From assembly GCA_021397845.1 (NCBI GenBank), contig CM038049.1:103632877-103696876 (forward strand): a stretch of 64,000 nt of DNA, written 5' to 3'. The translations under genes were made by a program, and so were the position numbers. Shown here one piece after another: positions 1 through 10,286 of this stretch (its first letter is position 1; each line of letters starts with the position of its first letter). The stretch is from Areca catechu. Taxonomy: Eukaryota; Streptophyta; Magnoliopsida; Arecales; Arecaceae. The notes beneath the pieces were generated by a model. It searched no databases. It was not told the origin of the DNA and was given only the letters and a program-made list of their open reading frames with translations.

Positions 1-911
1 CGCCCTCCATGTCCGCCTCCTCCATGAGTGGTGCTTCCAGGAGGCCGCCGAGCTCCTCTACTACCAATGCCGCCTCCATGACGCCCTCCACATCCACGAC
101 CATGTCACTTCCACCGACCTCTTTCCTTTCCCTGCAATCTCGCTCTTCCCCATCCATCGCCATGCCCACTGTTCCATGGTCACAGGGAGTTTTTCTGCAT
201 GGATCTCAGAGCAGGAATGCCATCTCCGTCGTGTCCACTGTCTCGGCTGTGCCGCCACCTACTCCAGCATTGATGCCGGCAAAGCCACCCTATAGCCGCT
301 CTTCCCCATTCATCCACCATGGCCCTGTTCCACAGTCACAGGGAGTTTTCTGCATGGATCTCAAAGCAGGAACAACCTGCACAGATCTCAGAGCAGGGAG
401 GAATTTGAATTCAATTTTGAATTAAAATTTGAATGGATCCATATTTTCCTCCACAAATGCCGTCGCTCTTCATGGAAACGCCCACCATTCTCTCCCCTCA
501 TTTTGTAATTATTTGAATTTCGAATTTGAATTTCAAAAAAAAATGGCTTGGTGTCTATAAATTAAGCTCCAATCCTTCTTGTATAATTCAATTGAGAAAT
601 GAAATTTTTATTTTAGGGAAGAGTGATTCTTCTTCACTCCATGAGGAAAGGGTATGAGGCCCAACCCAGGACATGATGTGAGATCAAGCCCAATTATCTC
701 CCTTCCCATTCCATCTTCTCTATCCCTTCGTGGCCATTGAGATCCATTCTAGCACCTCCAAGTATCAAGGAGGGTATAATGCCTTAGAGGTTAGAGGTCT
801 CTTTGTTAGGGTGAGACCCAAAGTCCATGAGATCTAGACCCCTATCTTCCATCCCATTATTCCTTTGCCATCCCTAGAAAAAAAAATTCACTTGACCCCT
901 ATCTTCCAACA
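1..911 (+). mobile_element. Truncated LTR, 3' part, of a non-autonomous family resembling Y
   Basis: The segment begins at the window edge. It has the same design as the LTRs of Y and X further right: a GC-rich Ser/Pro-coding-like block (about 1-330), a TATA-like TCTATAAATT at 554-563, then a U5-like part with 'tgaggccc' phrases. It ends TTCCAACA at 911 and is followed by AGGTATCATTAGAGG, a degraded version of the initiator-Met primer site. The apparent 138-codon frame at 9-425 is low-complexity and not a credible gene. The family assignment rests on layout and not on a long alignment. Confidence 0.4.
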
Positions 912-1472
912 AGGTATCATTAGAGGTGGTGCCCCACATGTCACTTATTAGAAGGTATCTTTCTGTTTCCCATAAAAGTCTTGATGTAGTGTAATTTCTT
1001 CTCACCCAAGGTTTCTTGATGAGGTGTCCCCTCATGTGAAAATTCTGGCTTCAAGTCTTGGCATGATTTAGGCTTGAATGGCTTGAATTGGGCTTTGAAG
1101 ATGTGGCTTTCCATCATGCTTTGAGCTTGAGTCGACTCATGAAAAATTATCTTCTTCCATGTGTTGATTCATTAGTATGCTTCAAGGAAATTTGGGACTT
1201 GTTTCATGGCTAAAGATTTTATTAACTATAGCTGCAAAAATAATGTTAGTTAATCAAAGTATATATTCTTATTATTGATGTCCCCATCACCCTCCACATC
1301 AGCATGTTCATTATTCTCATCGCCCTGAGCATCGTATCATTCCCTTGTCTTGAGAGTGGGGGGCATCTGATATGGCACAACAGCTAACATGGAGCCCACG
1401 ATGGCAACAGCTAGCGACTGCACTGATGAAAAGTGCCACCTGGATGTGGCACCCAAATGCAGATCTGAGTAC
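912..1472. other. Non-coding leader, no gene seen
   Basis: This follows the degraded primer site of the truncated LTR. It is AT-rich up to about 1280 and then more GC-rich. I see no ORF with family similarity. It probably is transposon leader or spacer leading into the tandem array. Confidence 0.35.
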
Positions 1473-1922
1473 GAGCTCCTCGGTTGACGTCTGCTCCCAT
1501 TCAGAGTCAAGCTCCTGACCGAGGATGTGCTTATGCATTCCAAGGGCAAGCCCCCCGATCGGGGTCAATTCCCATCCAGGGTCGAGCTCTCGGTCGAGGA
1601 CGTGCTCAGGCATTCCAAGGGTGAGCCCCTCGGAAGAGGTCAGCTCCCATCCACGGTCAAGCTCTAGGGTAAGGATGTGCTCATGCATTCTACGGGCAAG
1701 CCCCCTGGTCGAGGTCAGCTCCCATCTAGAGTCAAGCTCCCGGTCGAGGATGTGCTCATGCATTTCAAGGGTGAGCCCCCCGATCGAGGTTAGCTCCTAT
1801 CTGGGGTTGAGCTCCCGGTTGAGGATGTGCTCATGCATTCTAAGGGTGAGCCCCCTAGTCGAGGTCAGCTCCCATCCGGAGTCGAGCTCCTAGCAGAGGA
1901 TATGCTCATGCATTCCAAGGTC
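1473..1922 (+). repeat. 75-bp tandem array (minisatellite)
   Basis: There are five consecutive full units of exactly 75 bp (1509-1583, 1584-1658, 1659-1733, 1734-1808, 1809-1883), a short partial unit before them (1473-1508) and one after (1884-1922). Each unit contains GAGCTCCCGGTCGAGGATG-like, GTGCTCATGCATTC and GAGGTCAGCTCCCATC segments. Because 75 is divisible by 3, several frames stay open across the array (1317-1763 minus, 1525-1893 plus). These are period artefacts and not genes. A degenerate related unit lies at 4781-4931. The right side is cut by a gypsy LTR inserted at 1928. Confidence 0.9.
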
Positions 1923-2554
1923 AGCTCTGATGCGGGACAAAATATGCAAACTAAATTACTTTGATTTTAGATCTATTTATCAGAGATTAAATAGCAATTA
2001 ATTTTTCTAGAATTTATTAGAAATAAGTCTCAAAGCAATTAATTGAAAGAAAACTAGTCAACTAGTTTCAAGCCCACCATAATCTAGAATTTAAAATTTT
2101 CAAGGAATCATATCTTAAGAGAAAGGAAGAGTTTTACCGATGAAGATTTCTCGCTCTTTGATTTTGGATCAGGATCAGCACTCTAGGATTTCATTGCAAG
2201 ACTTTAGGATTGTCGTTCTCGGGCTCGAATCTTCAACAAGACTGGTTCCAAAGCAAAAACACCCTCACTTTCGATCTTGATCCCCTGAAACACTCACAAG
2301 AAAAAAAGTTAGAAAGAAAGAAAGGAAGGAAAGTTTGGAAGGAAGGAAGAAGAGGAAGAAGTGGTGGTTTTAGGATTTGTTGGATGGATGGAAGATGGAT
2401 AGTTGGATAACTAGGGCCTCACACCCTACGATGCTCTAAAGAACAAAGGAATTTAGGGCCTCACATCCTGTGATGCCATCATAGCAAAGGAATTGAAGAA
2501 GAAAATTCTCTCTTTTTTCATAAAAATAGATTCAATCAATACAAGGGGCCTGAT

Positions 2555-2566
2555 GGGGTATTTATA
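2555..2566 (-). promoter_or_regulatory. LTR TATA box
   Basis: TATAAATACCCC read on the minus strand inside the gypsy LTR 1928-3914. The same box recurs at 9721-9732 in LTR G, which supports a real core promoter. Confidence 0.55.
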
Positions 2567-3636
2567 GGCCATATACAAGATGAGTAAGGGCAAGAAACTC
2601 CATCGGGCATCAAAGACTATTGAATCCTTCTCTTGGCTTCCTGGACTCTTGAATTTGATCTCTTCTTGAGCTTCTTCCATGTTGGGCGACAACAAGGGAT
2701 AGACTTCATAGGTTGGGCATCAAGAATGAGATGAAATGTAGTGCCCTTCCCCTTTGACTGCTTCTTAAAAATGAGTGACAAAATAAAAGGGAGAAATGCG
2801 TGGCGTCTTCCTCTTAAATTCAAATTTCAAGTGATGTAGGGGGGGGTGGGTGACAATTGATGAGATGGCATCCGATCTTCTTCCTCTTTGGCACCAATCC
2901 CCTCTTGGTGTCCATCTTGATCTTCTTGCATTTAAATTTAAAAGGTAGATAAGGATGTCTTCCACGTGAACTCAACTTGTCTTTAAATTTTGAATGGACT
3001 CCTTGGAATCTTGGACTTCTTTGAACTTGGGCGACTTCTTGAAGTAGATTGGCGCTCTTTTTGGGTGACAATGTGAAGATGAAATAAGGAGTCATTCTTT
3101 CTTACTCCTCTTAAAATCTTGGTTGGATTTTAAATGGGCGATAAATAAGATGAAATTCATGGGTGACCCCTTTTGGATAAATTTGAATGTTGTCTGAATG
3201 TCCAGATGTCTAGATATTTGGATGTCTGGATGTCCTGATGTCCTGATGTCTTAAGATGAGAGACAACCATCTTTTGACATAGAGTTGGCCATCCAAGATG
3301 ATGTGACATAGCATGTGATGATGTCCAAGATGATGTGGCAGGTGGCATGTGACATAGGTGCCAAGACTTGGTTGGCATGACTTGAATTGGGTTTGCACAT
3401 GGTGTCATATGGTGTCTTGATTTGAGACACCACTTGTATTACAGGACTTAATAAAATAACTAATTACAAGACTCAATCAACTAAATAATTAAAATGGCTA
3501 ATTCTAAACCCAACTTGATCAAATTGATCAAAAGGCATAATCTCATAAAGCAAAAATTAAATATTGACTCAACTAGGTAAATAGGGTTTGACTCAATTAG
3601 GAAAATAGGGTTTGCATATATATATAGGTTACAATT

Positions 3637-3732
3637 GGGTATAGGGGTTTTTTTATAGACTCAGTTTTGGGTCCAGGGGATTTTTCATAGACTTAATTTT
3701 GGGTCCAGAGTTTTTTTCACAAACTCAATTTT
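3637..3732. repeat. Three 32-bp tandem units in U3
   Basis: Units 3637-3668, 3669-3700 and 3701-3732 each run from GGGT(C/A)(C/T)AGGGG through a T-run and AGACT(C/T)A to TTTT. They lie in the U3 end of the minus-strand LTR, close to its boundary with pol. Confidence 0.7.
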
Positions 3733-3914
3733 GGGGTTTAGGGCTAAAATCAACTGGGCTAAAATAACAAAATTTAAAATAAACTATTTACAAGTGATTG
3801 GGGCTTGGGATTTTGGGCTTTTACTCACAAGTGATCCATAGGGATGTGGAATTGACCTGTCGATTCCTTCTGGCCCTGGTGTTAGCTCTAGTGTTAGCCC
3901 TGGTGTCCGCACTA

Positions 3915-4780
3915 ATTCTTTCCAAGTGGGAGAAACTCGACCCTGTCGAGTACGGTTCAACTCTACTGTGATAGTGTTCTAGTAAGTAAGGATCAATCCT
4001 TTACAAATCCTCTCTAGTAATCCAAGAATCTTCATTCTCGGGTCATCCTTGCCAACGAACCAGATATCATTGATAGTCTTGGTTTGACTAGCGATAATCT
4101 TGTCATCCAAGATTTGCTCAATCCTGTCCTCCGTTCTAGTAGTTTGGCTGGTGGACACTTATGGGTTGGTTCACTCTCAAAGATGGGATTAGGCCCAAAA
4201 GGCTCACTCTCAAAGATGGGATCAGGCCCAAAAGGCTCACTAGGTATCAATGTTGGCTCCCTATACTCTATAAGGTCTGAAATGTTAAAAGTAGAATTAA
4301 TACCTAGCTCAGGTGGTAACTCAAGCACATAAGCATTAGGTCCAATTTTCTTAATTATTTTGTATGGCCCAACACTACGGGTGTGCAACTTCTTCATGGT
4401 TCCAGACGGGAAACGTTCAGGTCGAAAACTGATCATGGCAAAGTCTCTTTCATCAAATTCTTTGAGTCTTTTTCTTGGATCAACCATATGTTTATATGAT
4501 TCATTGCTTTCTTTGATCTTTTTATTTATTTCCTTATGTAATTCTTTAATATGTTCAGCATATGACTCTACAAATATCTAATATATTCAACTATGCATTC
4601 CCAGTAAAGAAAATTTATTTATTTATTATTTATTTTATTTTATTTTTTTAAGTCTTTAATTTCAAATCCATGCTTGATGCTTGGTCGGTGGGTGTCATGC
4701 AGACAAAAACTTGACATGAACTCCTAATAGATGCCAAAGGGTTTTCCAGAAATAGGATGTGATATGGCTGTATCCACTGA
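3915..4780 (-). pseudogene. Ty3/gypsy pol 3' end: integrase C-terminus with chromodomain remnant
   Basis: Minus-strand frames give the integrase C-terminal module: FDERDFAMISFRPERFPSGT, then VGPYKIIKKIGPNAYVLEL and FNISDLIEYREP, as in elements A, B and C. A frameshift after the Pro-rich linker moves the chromodomain start (EQILDDKIIASQT) into another frame. An in-frame 33-bp duplication (4171-4203 and 4204-4236) repeats EPFGP(D/N)PIFES. Further right (about 4700-4760) a minus-strand frame reads SYFWKTLWHLLG and then SA-stop-HPPT. That is the A/B-type variant of the integrase core scrap, not the HPETDGQT form of autonomous elements, so this may be a fourth member of the non-autonomous lineage. 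The gene is dead. Confidence 0.75.
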
Positions 4781-4931
4781 TGTGGAGTCCATCTGGATGC
4801 CAGTTGTCAGCCAGCAGATGGAGGTGCCACCTGAGCCTGGCGTCCAAGCAAGGAGTCGAAGTGAGTCCCCTGCCGAGGTCAGTTCCCGATCGAGGTTGAG
4901 CTCAAGCTGCCACCCAACACAGGAGGGAAGG
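4781..4931 (+). repeat. Degenerate copy of the 75-bp array region
   Basis: It contains GAGGTCAGTTCCCGATCGAG and GGTTGAGCTCAAGC, close to the array units at 1509-1883, plus GTGCCACCTG shared with the sequence around 1430. It probably is the other flank of the host sequence interrupted by the gypsy element at 1928-4780, but no clean duplication marks the junction. Confidence 0.45.
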
Positions 4932-5786
4932 TGACAGGGATTCTAATCATGGCAGGAAAGAGAGTTGCCTTCATAGAGACCATGCCACTGAGATAGTATA
5001 ACTGATAGACAGTGGCCAGGCCTCAATTTAATCCGATCAGGAAGGAACATCTTTGACAAGGCACGGCGTTACCCAGTCTGCCGATTGCACCACCAATAAG
5101 TGGAAGGCTGCGCTAAAGGATTCAAATCCTTCGACGATTGCCCGCATGCTATTGCTCAGCCAGGTTTGCCGAAACATGGTGACCAACCAGAACACCAGTG
5201 CCAGCAACATGACTCCCCACCTCAAATGGGTAAACAGAAGCTCACGCGCAATTCCCGCATGCTGCCAGATGTCACTCCCTGGGCTCCCCCGAAATGAGAA
5301 CATTTAGAAAGCAAGCAGGACATCACACACGGCCTCTCCATAACAAAAATAAAGAGGGGCCTTTGAATGAAAGAGGGAGAATAGGAGGCAAAAACCAGCA
5401 AGGGGTAAGTGAGGTAAAGGTTGGCACACAGAAGGGGGAGCAAGCCAGATGCAACGCTCCGGGGCTACCAAGGAATTCGTCGGAAGAATCACACGGACAC
5501 AATCGACCTTGCTCCAGCCCTTCTCTGCTAACACCCTACAATCACTTTCTTTACTCAAAAACATGACCCCCGAATGTGGAAACCTCACCGGGATCCATGG
5601 AGGGGGATCTATTCTCCTGGATCGCCCACTGACTTAATCATCAAAGTGCCCCCACCGGAATCCCAAGCCCGGGTCTCTTCTTTCTTGTACAGGGGTTCGA
5701 GAATGCATGTAGGATCCTAGGTAAGGGGGGCGATGCCCGACGCTACACCGGAGCTACAGGCTATGATGGTCCAAGTCGTAATAGAT
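4932..5786 (+). mobile_element. Probable Tat-lineage Ty3/gypsy LTR
   Basis: A GC-balanced non-coding stretch starts near TGACAGGG and ends directly before a primer site of the TTGGC..CCAGGTAGGGGG type (5787-5805), a form familiar from Tat-lineage gypsy elements and unlike the Met-tRNA sites elsewhere here. The left boundary is a guess. The overlapping short ORFs at 5037-5640 on both strands show no recognisable protein and are taken as chance. A Tat-type gag remnant at 49640-50722 could be the same element pushed far away by later insertions. Confidence 0.4.
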
Positions 5787-5919
5787 TGGCACACCAGGTA
5801 GGGGGCCAGGCAAGACATTGAAACGTCAGCCAAACTAGTCCCCCCACCATGAAAGCGGTTCTGCTTGAGGCATGGTGGTGACACGCACACAGGAAGTGAT
5901 GATGGATGGGATTCTAACA
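5787..5919 (+). promoter_or_regulatory. Primer binding site and leader of the Tat-like element
   Basis: TGGCACACCAGGTAGGGGG at 5787-5805 follows the putative LTR end. The remaining leader is cut at 5919 by LTR G. The bases next to the cut are TAACA (5915-5919). Confidence 0.45.
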
Positions 5920-6026
5920 TGATGCAGGATGATATGTAAGGGATGAACATGAAGAAAATCGATTAAAGCAAACAAATATTTTCAGATTTTTTTTATGGTC
6001 TGATTCCCGAAACTAGTCAAGATAGG
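5920..6026 (-). mobile_element. Gypsy LTR G, first piece (U5 end)
   Basis: It starts TGATGCAGGATG on the plus strand, which is the end ...CATCCTGCATCA of a minus-strand LTR. It is interrupted at 6026 by Y. The duplicated target ATAGG/ATGGG joins it to the continuation at 9069. Confidence 0.6.
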
Positions 6027-6239
6027 TGATGGGGACATCAAAACCCATCCGGGTTTTCTTTTTTCTTTTCTAGATTTTTATATTTTTATTTCATTTTTTC
6101 TAATTCTAGCTATTCCACCTATTCCTGTTATTCTAGCTTTATTATAGACTTATCCCTGTTTTATCCCTCAGCTATTCCTATCATCTTCAACCTCCTAGAA
6201 ACTCACAGAACCACCATTTTTTCTCCTTTTTTCTTTCTG

Positions 6240-6660
6240 TTCATCCTAGATTTGCCACGACCGACCACTGGTGACCCCCCCAAAGGCCCTCCATCTCCCT
6301 CGCGCCACCACGCCCGACGATTGGATGGACCCCATCAGCCGTCCATCTTCTCCTGCGGCTCCATCCATTGCTGTCCACCCCTACACCCCCACCGCACATA
6401 CCACGTCCACTGTCTTCCTCCCCAGCGCCATCGCCAGCCGCCGGTGGAGCCGCCCAAGGTCCCCGGCCAAAGCCCCAGCACCCATGGCTGCCAGTCGTGC
6501 CTCCTGTGCTCTCTGCCCGTTTGAGCCACGCCCCTCCTCCACCGTGCCACCGTCTACCCATACTTCCTGTCGGTAACCTGTGCCCGCCGCCAGCCATCCC
6601 GACCTCCACATCTGCCATACTTCAGCCCCTTCGGGCCATGGAGGAGGAACCTGCAGCGTA
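6240..6660. other. GC-rich block inside Y U3
   Basis: There is a sharp rise in G+C over about 420 bp compared with AT-rich flanks, and long overlapping open frames on both strands. The equivalent block in the right LTR is about 7860-8240. X carries comparable blocks at about 12110-12720 and 23900-24450. It could be a captured host segment or a CpG-rich U3. No protein family is recognisable. Confidence 0.6.
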
Positions 6661-7015
6661 CGAACGTGAAAGCTGCACGATTCTTGGAGCTACACATTTT
6701 CCAAAGTGCACGCTTCCCAGAGCAAGAATTTTCTGCATAGTCAACAAGCCTGCACGGATTTTAGAACAACTCAGTATGAATCTTGAAGAGTTTGGATTTT
6801 GTCTTATTTGTTTTAGATCTGGATGTATGGACCAGTTGGAAAGTTTTTTTTAAATTAGTTTTAGATTAGTATTAGTTTTATTTTCCAACATATAGGTAGG
6901 ATTGTGTTTAATTTTCTACCATGTTTTTAGGCTACAAATAAAGCAGTTTTGGGATATCACCTTTTTGAGACTGTATGCCTTGTATTTTTTTCTTGGGCCC
7001 GAAGTTTTGTAAGCC

Positions 7016-7023
7016 TATATAAA
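7016..7023 (+). promoter_or_regulatory. TATA box, Y left LTR
   Basis: TATATAAA followed by GGCACCTCC. The same box is at 8613-8620 in the right LTR. Confidence 0.6.
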
Positions 7024-7476
7024 GGCACCTCCTCTCTTGAATAAAATATGATGATGATGAATATGAATTTTTGAAAAGTGTGTTCTTGGTTCCGCCTCCA
7101 TCAAAAGTGGGCATGAGGCACTTTTTCCTTCACCTGCAGGTTTCGAGGGGTGTGAGGCCCCAGTTATCTTCTCCCATGCTGAGTCCCCTCTATGATCTTG
7201 GAGCTTCTCCTTCACGGCCCCAGGTAGCGATTTGGGTGTGACGCCCTAGGCTCCGCATGTAGTGAGATGGGTGGGATTCCCTAGACTGCATGTAGTGGGG
7301 TGGGTGGGATGCCCTAGAGGTGCGACGTCTCTCTATGAAGGTAAGTCATAAGTTCATAGAGTATCCAACTTTCATGCCCCCACATATTTTTTTCTGCCTT
7401 TTTGACCCTAATCATAGGAGACTTCTCAGCTCTCCAACGATCCTCCTAGCCCCCTCCATTTGTCCCACATCAATTT

Positions 7477-7488
7477 TGGTATCAGAGC
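7477..7488 (+). promoter_or_regulatory. Y primer binding site
   Basis: TGGTATCAGAGC, the standard initiator-Met tRNA complement, four bases after the LTR end CACATCA. Confidence 0.85.
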
Positions 7489-7617
7489 AGGAGAGGATTA
7501 GGGTTGAAAAAAAAAGATGATTGAAAAAAAAAAGAGAAAAAAAAAGAGAAAAGAAAATAAAAAAAAATTGCGGCAAGCCTGACTCAAAGGAGTTGAGTTT
7601 TCCCCACTCCAGGGGAA

Positions 7618-9068
7618 TGATGGGGACATCAAAACCCATCCGGGGTTTCTTTTTTTCATTTCTAGATTTTAAAATTTTTATTTCATATTTTCTTATTCTT
7701 GCTATTCCACCTATTCTTGTTATTCTACCTTTATTCCAAACTTATCCCCATTTTATCCCTCTGCTATTCCTATCATCTTCAACCTCCCAGAAAATTATAG
7801 AACCTCCATTTTTTCTCCTTTTTTCTACCTGTTCGTCTCGTATCTTCCATGGCTGACCACCGGCAACACCACTCCAAGGCGCTCCATCTTCCCCACGCCG
7901 CCATGCCTGATGATTAGATGGACCTCGTCGGCCGTCCATCTTCCCCAGTGGCTTCACCCATGGCCGTCCACCCATGCGCCCCCACCACACGCGCCCACGT
8001 TCGCCATCTTCCTCCCCAGCGCCATCGTCGGCCGCCGGCGGAGCCGCCCAAGGTCCCCACCCAAAGCCCCAGCGCCCATGGCCGTCAGTCGCCAGCCATT
8101 CCTCCCCTGCTCTCTGCCCGTCCGTGCCACGCCCCTCCACCATGTCGCCATCTGCCCTGCTTCCCGTCGGCCACCCGTGCACGCCACCTGCCATCCCGAC
8201 CTCCGCAGCTACCGTAGTTCAGCCCCTTCGGTCCATGGAGGAGGAACCTATAGTGCACGAACGTGAAAGCTGCACAGTTCTTGAAGCTGCATGATTTTTA
8301 AAGTGCACGCTTTTTAGAGTAATAATTTTTTGCAGAGTCATCAAGCCTGCATGGATTTCAGAACAACTCAATACGAATCTTGAGAAGTTGGATTTTATCT
8401 TATTTGTTTTAAATCTGGATGTATGGACCAGTTGGGAAGTTTTTTTTAAATTAGTTTTAGATTAGGATTAGTTTTATTTTCCACCATATAGGTAGGATTT
8501 TGTTTAATTTTCTACAATGTTTTTAGGCTACAAACAAAGCAGGTTTGGGATGTCACATTTTTTGGGACTGCATGCCTTGTATTTTTTTCTTGCGCCCGAA
8601 GTTTTCTAAGCCTATATAAAGGCACCTCCTTTCTTGAATAAAATATGATGATGATGAATATGAATTTTTGAAAAGTGTGTTCTTGGTTCTGCCTCCATCA
8701 GGAGTGGGCATGAGGCCCATTTTTCCTTCACCTACGGGTGTCGACGGGTGTGAGGCCCCAGTTTCTTCTCCCTTGCTAAGTCCCCTCTATGATCTTGGAG
8801 CTTCTCCTTCACGGCCCCAGGTAGAGATTTTGGCGGGATGCCCTAGGCTCTGCATGTAGCGAGATGGGTGGGATGCCCTAGACTGCATGTAGTGGGGTGG
8901 GTGGGATGCCCTAGTGTGCGACGTCTCTCCGTGAAGGTAAGTCCCAGGTTCATAGAGTATCCATCTTTCTTTCCCCCACATATTTTTTTTTGCCTTTTTG
9001 ACCCTAATCACAAGAGACTTCTCAGGTCTCCAATGATCCTCCTAGCCCCCTCCCTTTATCCCGCATCA
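7618..9068 (+). repeat. Y right LTR (1451 bp)
   Basis: Aligns end to end with the left LTR, with scattered substitutions and small indels. TATATAAA at 8613-8620. The GC-rich block at 7860-8240 has again produced open frames on both strands (7742-8294) that I do not accept as genes. Confidence 0.85.
8613..8620 (+). promoter_or_regulatory. TATA box, Y right LTR
   Basis: TATATAAA in the same position as in the left LTR. Confidence 0.55.
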
Positions 9069-10286
9069 ATGGGTTGGGTTATCTTGTATCTGTTAGTATC
9101 ATACACGCATGCTAGAACTATCAAAAAGATAAAAAAACTAAAAATCCTAGGACTAAGAAGGCCTATTAGGTTCATGCTCTACTTCAACAAAATAGAAAAA
9201 AGTGAGAAGGGAAAGGTTCTACATACTTAGCAATGACTTTCTTGATGCCGGGCAAGAGATCGCTCTGCTGAGATCGGCCATGGATGATCGAGTCACTTTC
9301 CCGCGGATCCATCGATTTTTTATCAGATTGATTCAGAGGCAAAGAAGACCCCATCCGAAGGGCATGGCACTGGAGGGATCCTGCAAACGTCAAAGGTTAG
9401 GGCTCATAAATGATGAGAAAAATATGTAATTGGAAGAAAGAAGAATAGAGGCATGGAAGGGATCTCCGGGGTGGCTGGCGGCCAGTTGAAGAAGGAGGAC
9501 GCCTTGCTTGGAGGAAGTTGGGGCATCTTAGGGCTTTTCCTGGGATGGTGGATGGCTAGGGCTTAGTGGAAGATAGGGTTGTTGGGCGGCTAGGGTTTTG
9601 CATACAAGAAAAATAAAAAAATTGGGTCTCACATGCACTCCACTTGGAGGAAACAATTTGACAAAATAACTTCAAGTTGTATTCATGAAAAAGAGATATG
9701 ATTACAAGAGGAGGAGGGGTGGGGTATTTATAGATTCACCCAGGACCTCTCCTTGTTACGATTGGAGTACAAAATTTAAGTAGGAAGAGGATTACAAAAT
9801 TTGAATAGAAAAGGAATTACAACTCGTTGAACATGGAAAGCCTCTTCCTCTTTGGACTTGGTCTCCTCATGGGCTTGGAGGTTTGACTTTTCCACTCCCT
9901 AGTGGGTTTGGACTTGGGGTGCCAACCTTGTTGGACTGGGCTTGGAGGGGCGCCATTCCATGAACAGGCCTTTGGACTGGGGTGCCCAATGAAGAATATT
10001 CTTATGGGGCGCCAAAGAGGATTCTTCATGTGGGGCACCATGGGCTTGGGCGGCATGAAGGGCCCAGGTGTTTGGACTGGGGTGGCTTGAGTAGGCTCAG
10101 AACTCTAGCTCTTAGGTGGGGGCCTGGTAAATTCCCTAGTCTGATGATTCTCCTCTTGTACTTGAAAGTTACAAGACTCATTGCACTGAACTTATAGGAC
10201 TCAATGCACTGAACTTGAATGAAGGACTTACAGGACTCAAGTAAACTCATTAAACTGGACAAGTGGACTCAATCAACTTACACTTG
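9069..10286 (-). mobile_element. Gypsy LTR G, second piece
   Basis: Continues LTR G after Y. A minus-strand TATA (TATAAATACCCC) is at 9721-9732. The U3 side (about 9850-10090) has repeated GGCGCC/GGTGCC boxes and GGACT(T/C)A phrases like other gypsy LTRs here. It is cut at 10286 by the LTR of F, whose outer bases are ACTTG (10282-10286). The remainder of G is not found. The short ORFs at 9817-10262 are shadows in repeats. Confidence 0.55.

Larger units (their letters stand above)
1928..3914 (-). mobile_element. Ty3/gypsy 3' LTR (minus strand)
   Basis: On the plus strand it starts TGATGCGGGAC and ends GTCCGCACTA just before the pol 3' end. Read on the minus strand, the LTR therefore starts TAGTGCGGAC (the canonical TG has become TA) and ends GTCCCGCATCA. 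The five bases outside the left end are AGCTC (1923-1927). The matching right copy is not recoverable because the 5' half of the element is lost. A minus-strand TATA (TATAAATACCCC) lies at 2555-2566. U3 holds a 32-bp triplicate at 3637-3732. The ends and layout match the LTRs of elements A, B and C, so this is the same broad chromovirus group. Confidence 0.75.
6027..7472 (+). repeat. Y left LTR (1446 bp)
   Basis: The order is a T-rich U3 start, a GC-rich block at 6240-6660, an AT-rich stretch, TATATAAA at 7016-7023 and AATAAA near 7039. The U5-like part has GGTGTGAGGC phrases and repeated 'ggtgggatgccctag' units (about 7226-7316). The overlapping P/S/R-rich frames in the GC block (6241-6853, both strands) look like composition artefacts. 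Confidence 0.85.
6027..9068 (+). mobile_element. Y: LTR retrotransposon with a 145-bp interior
   Basis: Two direct LTRs (6027-7472 and 7618-9068) both start TGATGGGGACATC and end CC(A/G)CATCA. The interior, 7473-7617, has a primer site TGGTATCAGAGC at 7477-7488, an A-rich stretch and a purine tract AGGGGAA (7611-7617). The 5-bp flanks ATAGG (6022-6026) and ATGGG (9069-9073) are an imperfect target duplication. No coding capacity remains, so the element would need enzymes supplied in trans. LTRs ten times longer than the interior are outside the usual TRIM shape, which has short LTRs. Confidence 0.85.

Noticed and set aside
9..425. Open frame of 138 codons rich in Ser/Pro
   Set aside because: Low-complexity frame in a GC-rich LTR block; similar artefacts recur in both strands of Y and X.
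1317..1893. Overlapping ORFs of 148 and 122 codons
   Set aside because: Produced by a 75-bp tandem repeat whose period is a multiple of three.
5037..5640. Cluster of short ORFs before the Tat-like primer site
   Set aside because: Both-strand overlaps with no recognisable domain; more likely LTR sequence.
6241..6853. Proline/arginine-rich ORFs on both strands
   Set aside because: Several frames are open at once in the GC-rich U3 block and no family signature is visible.
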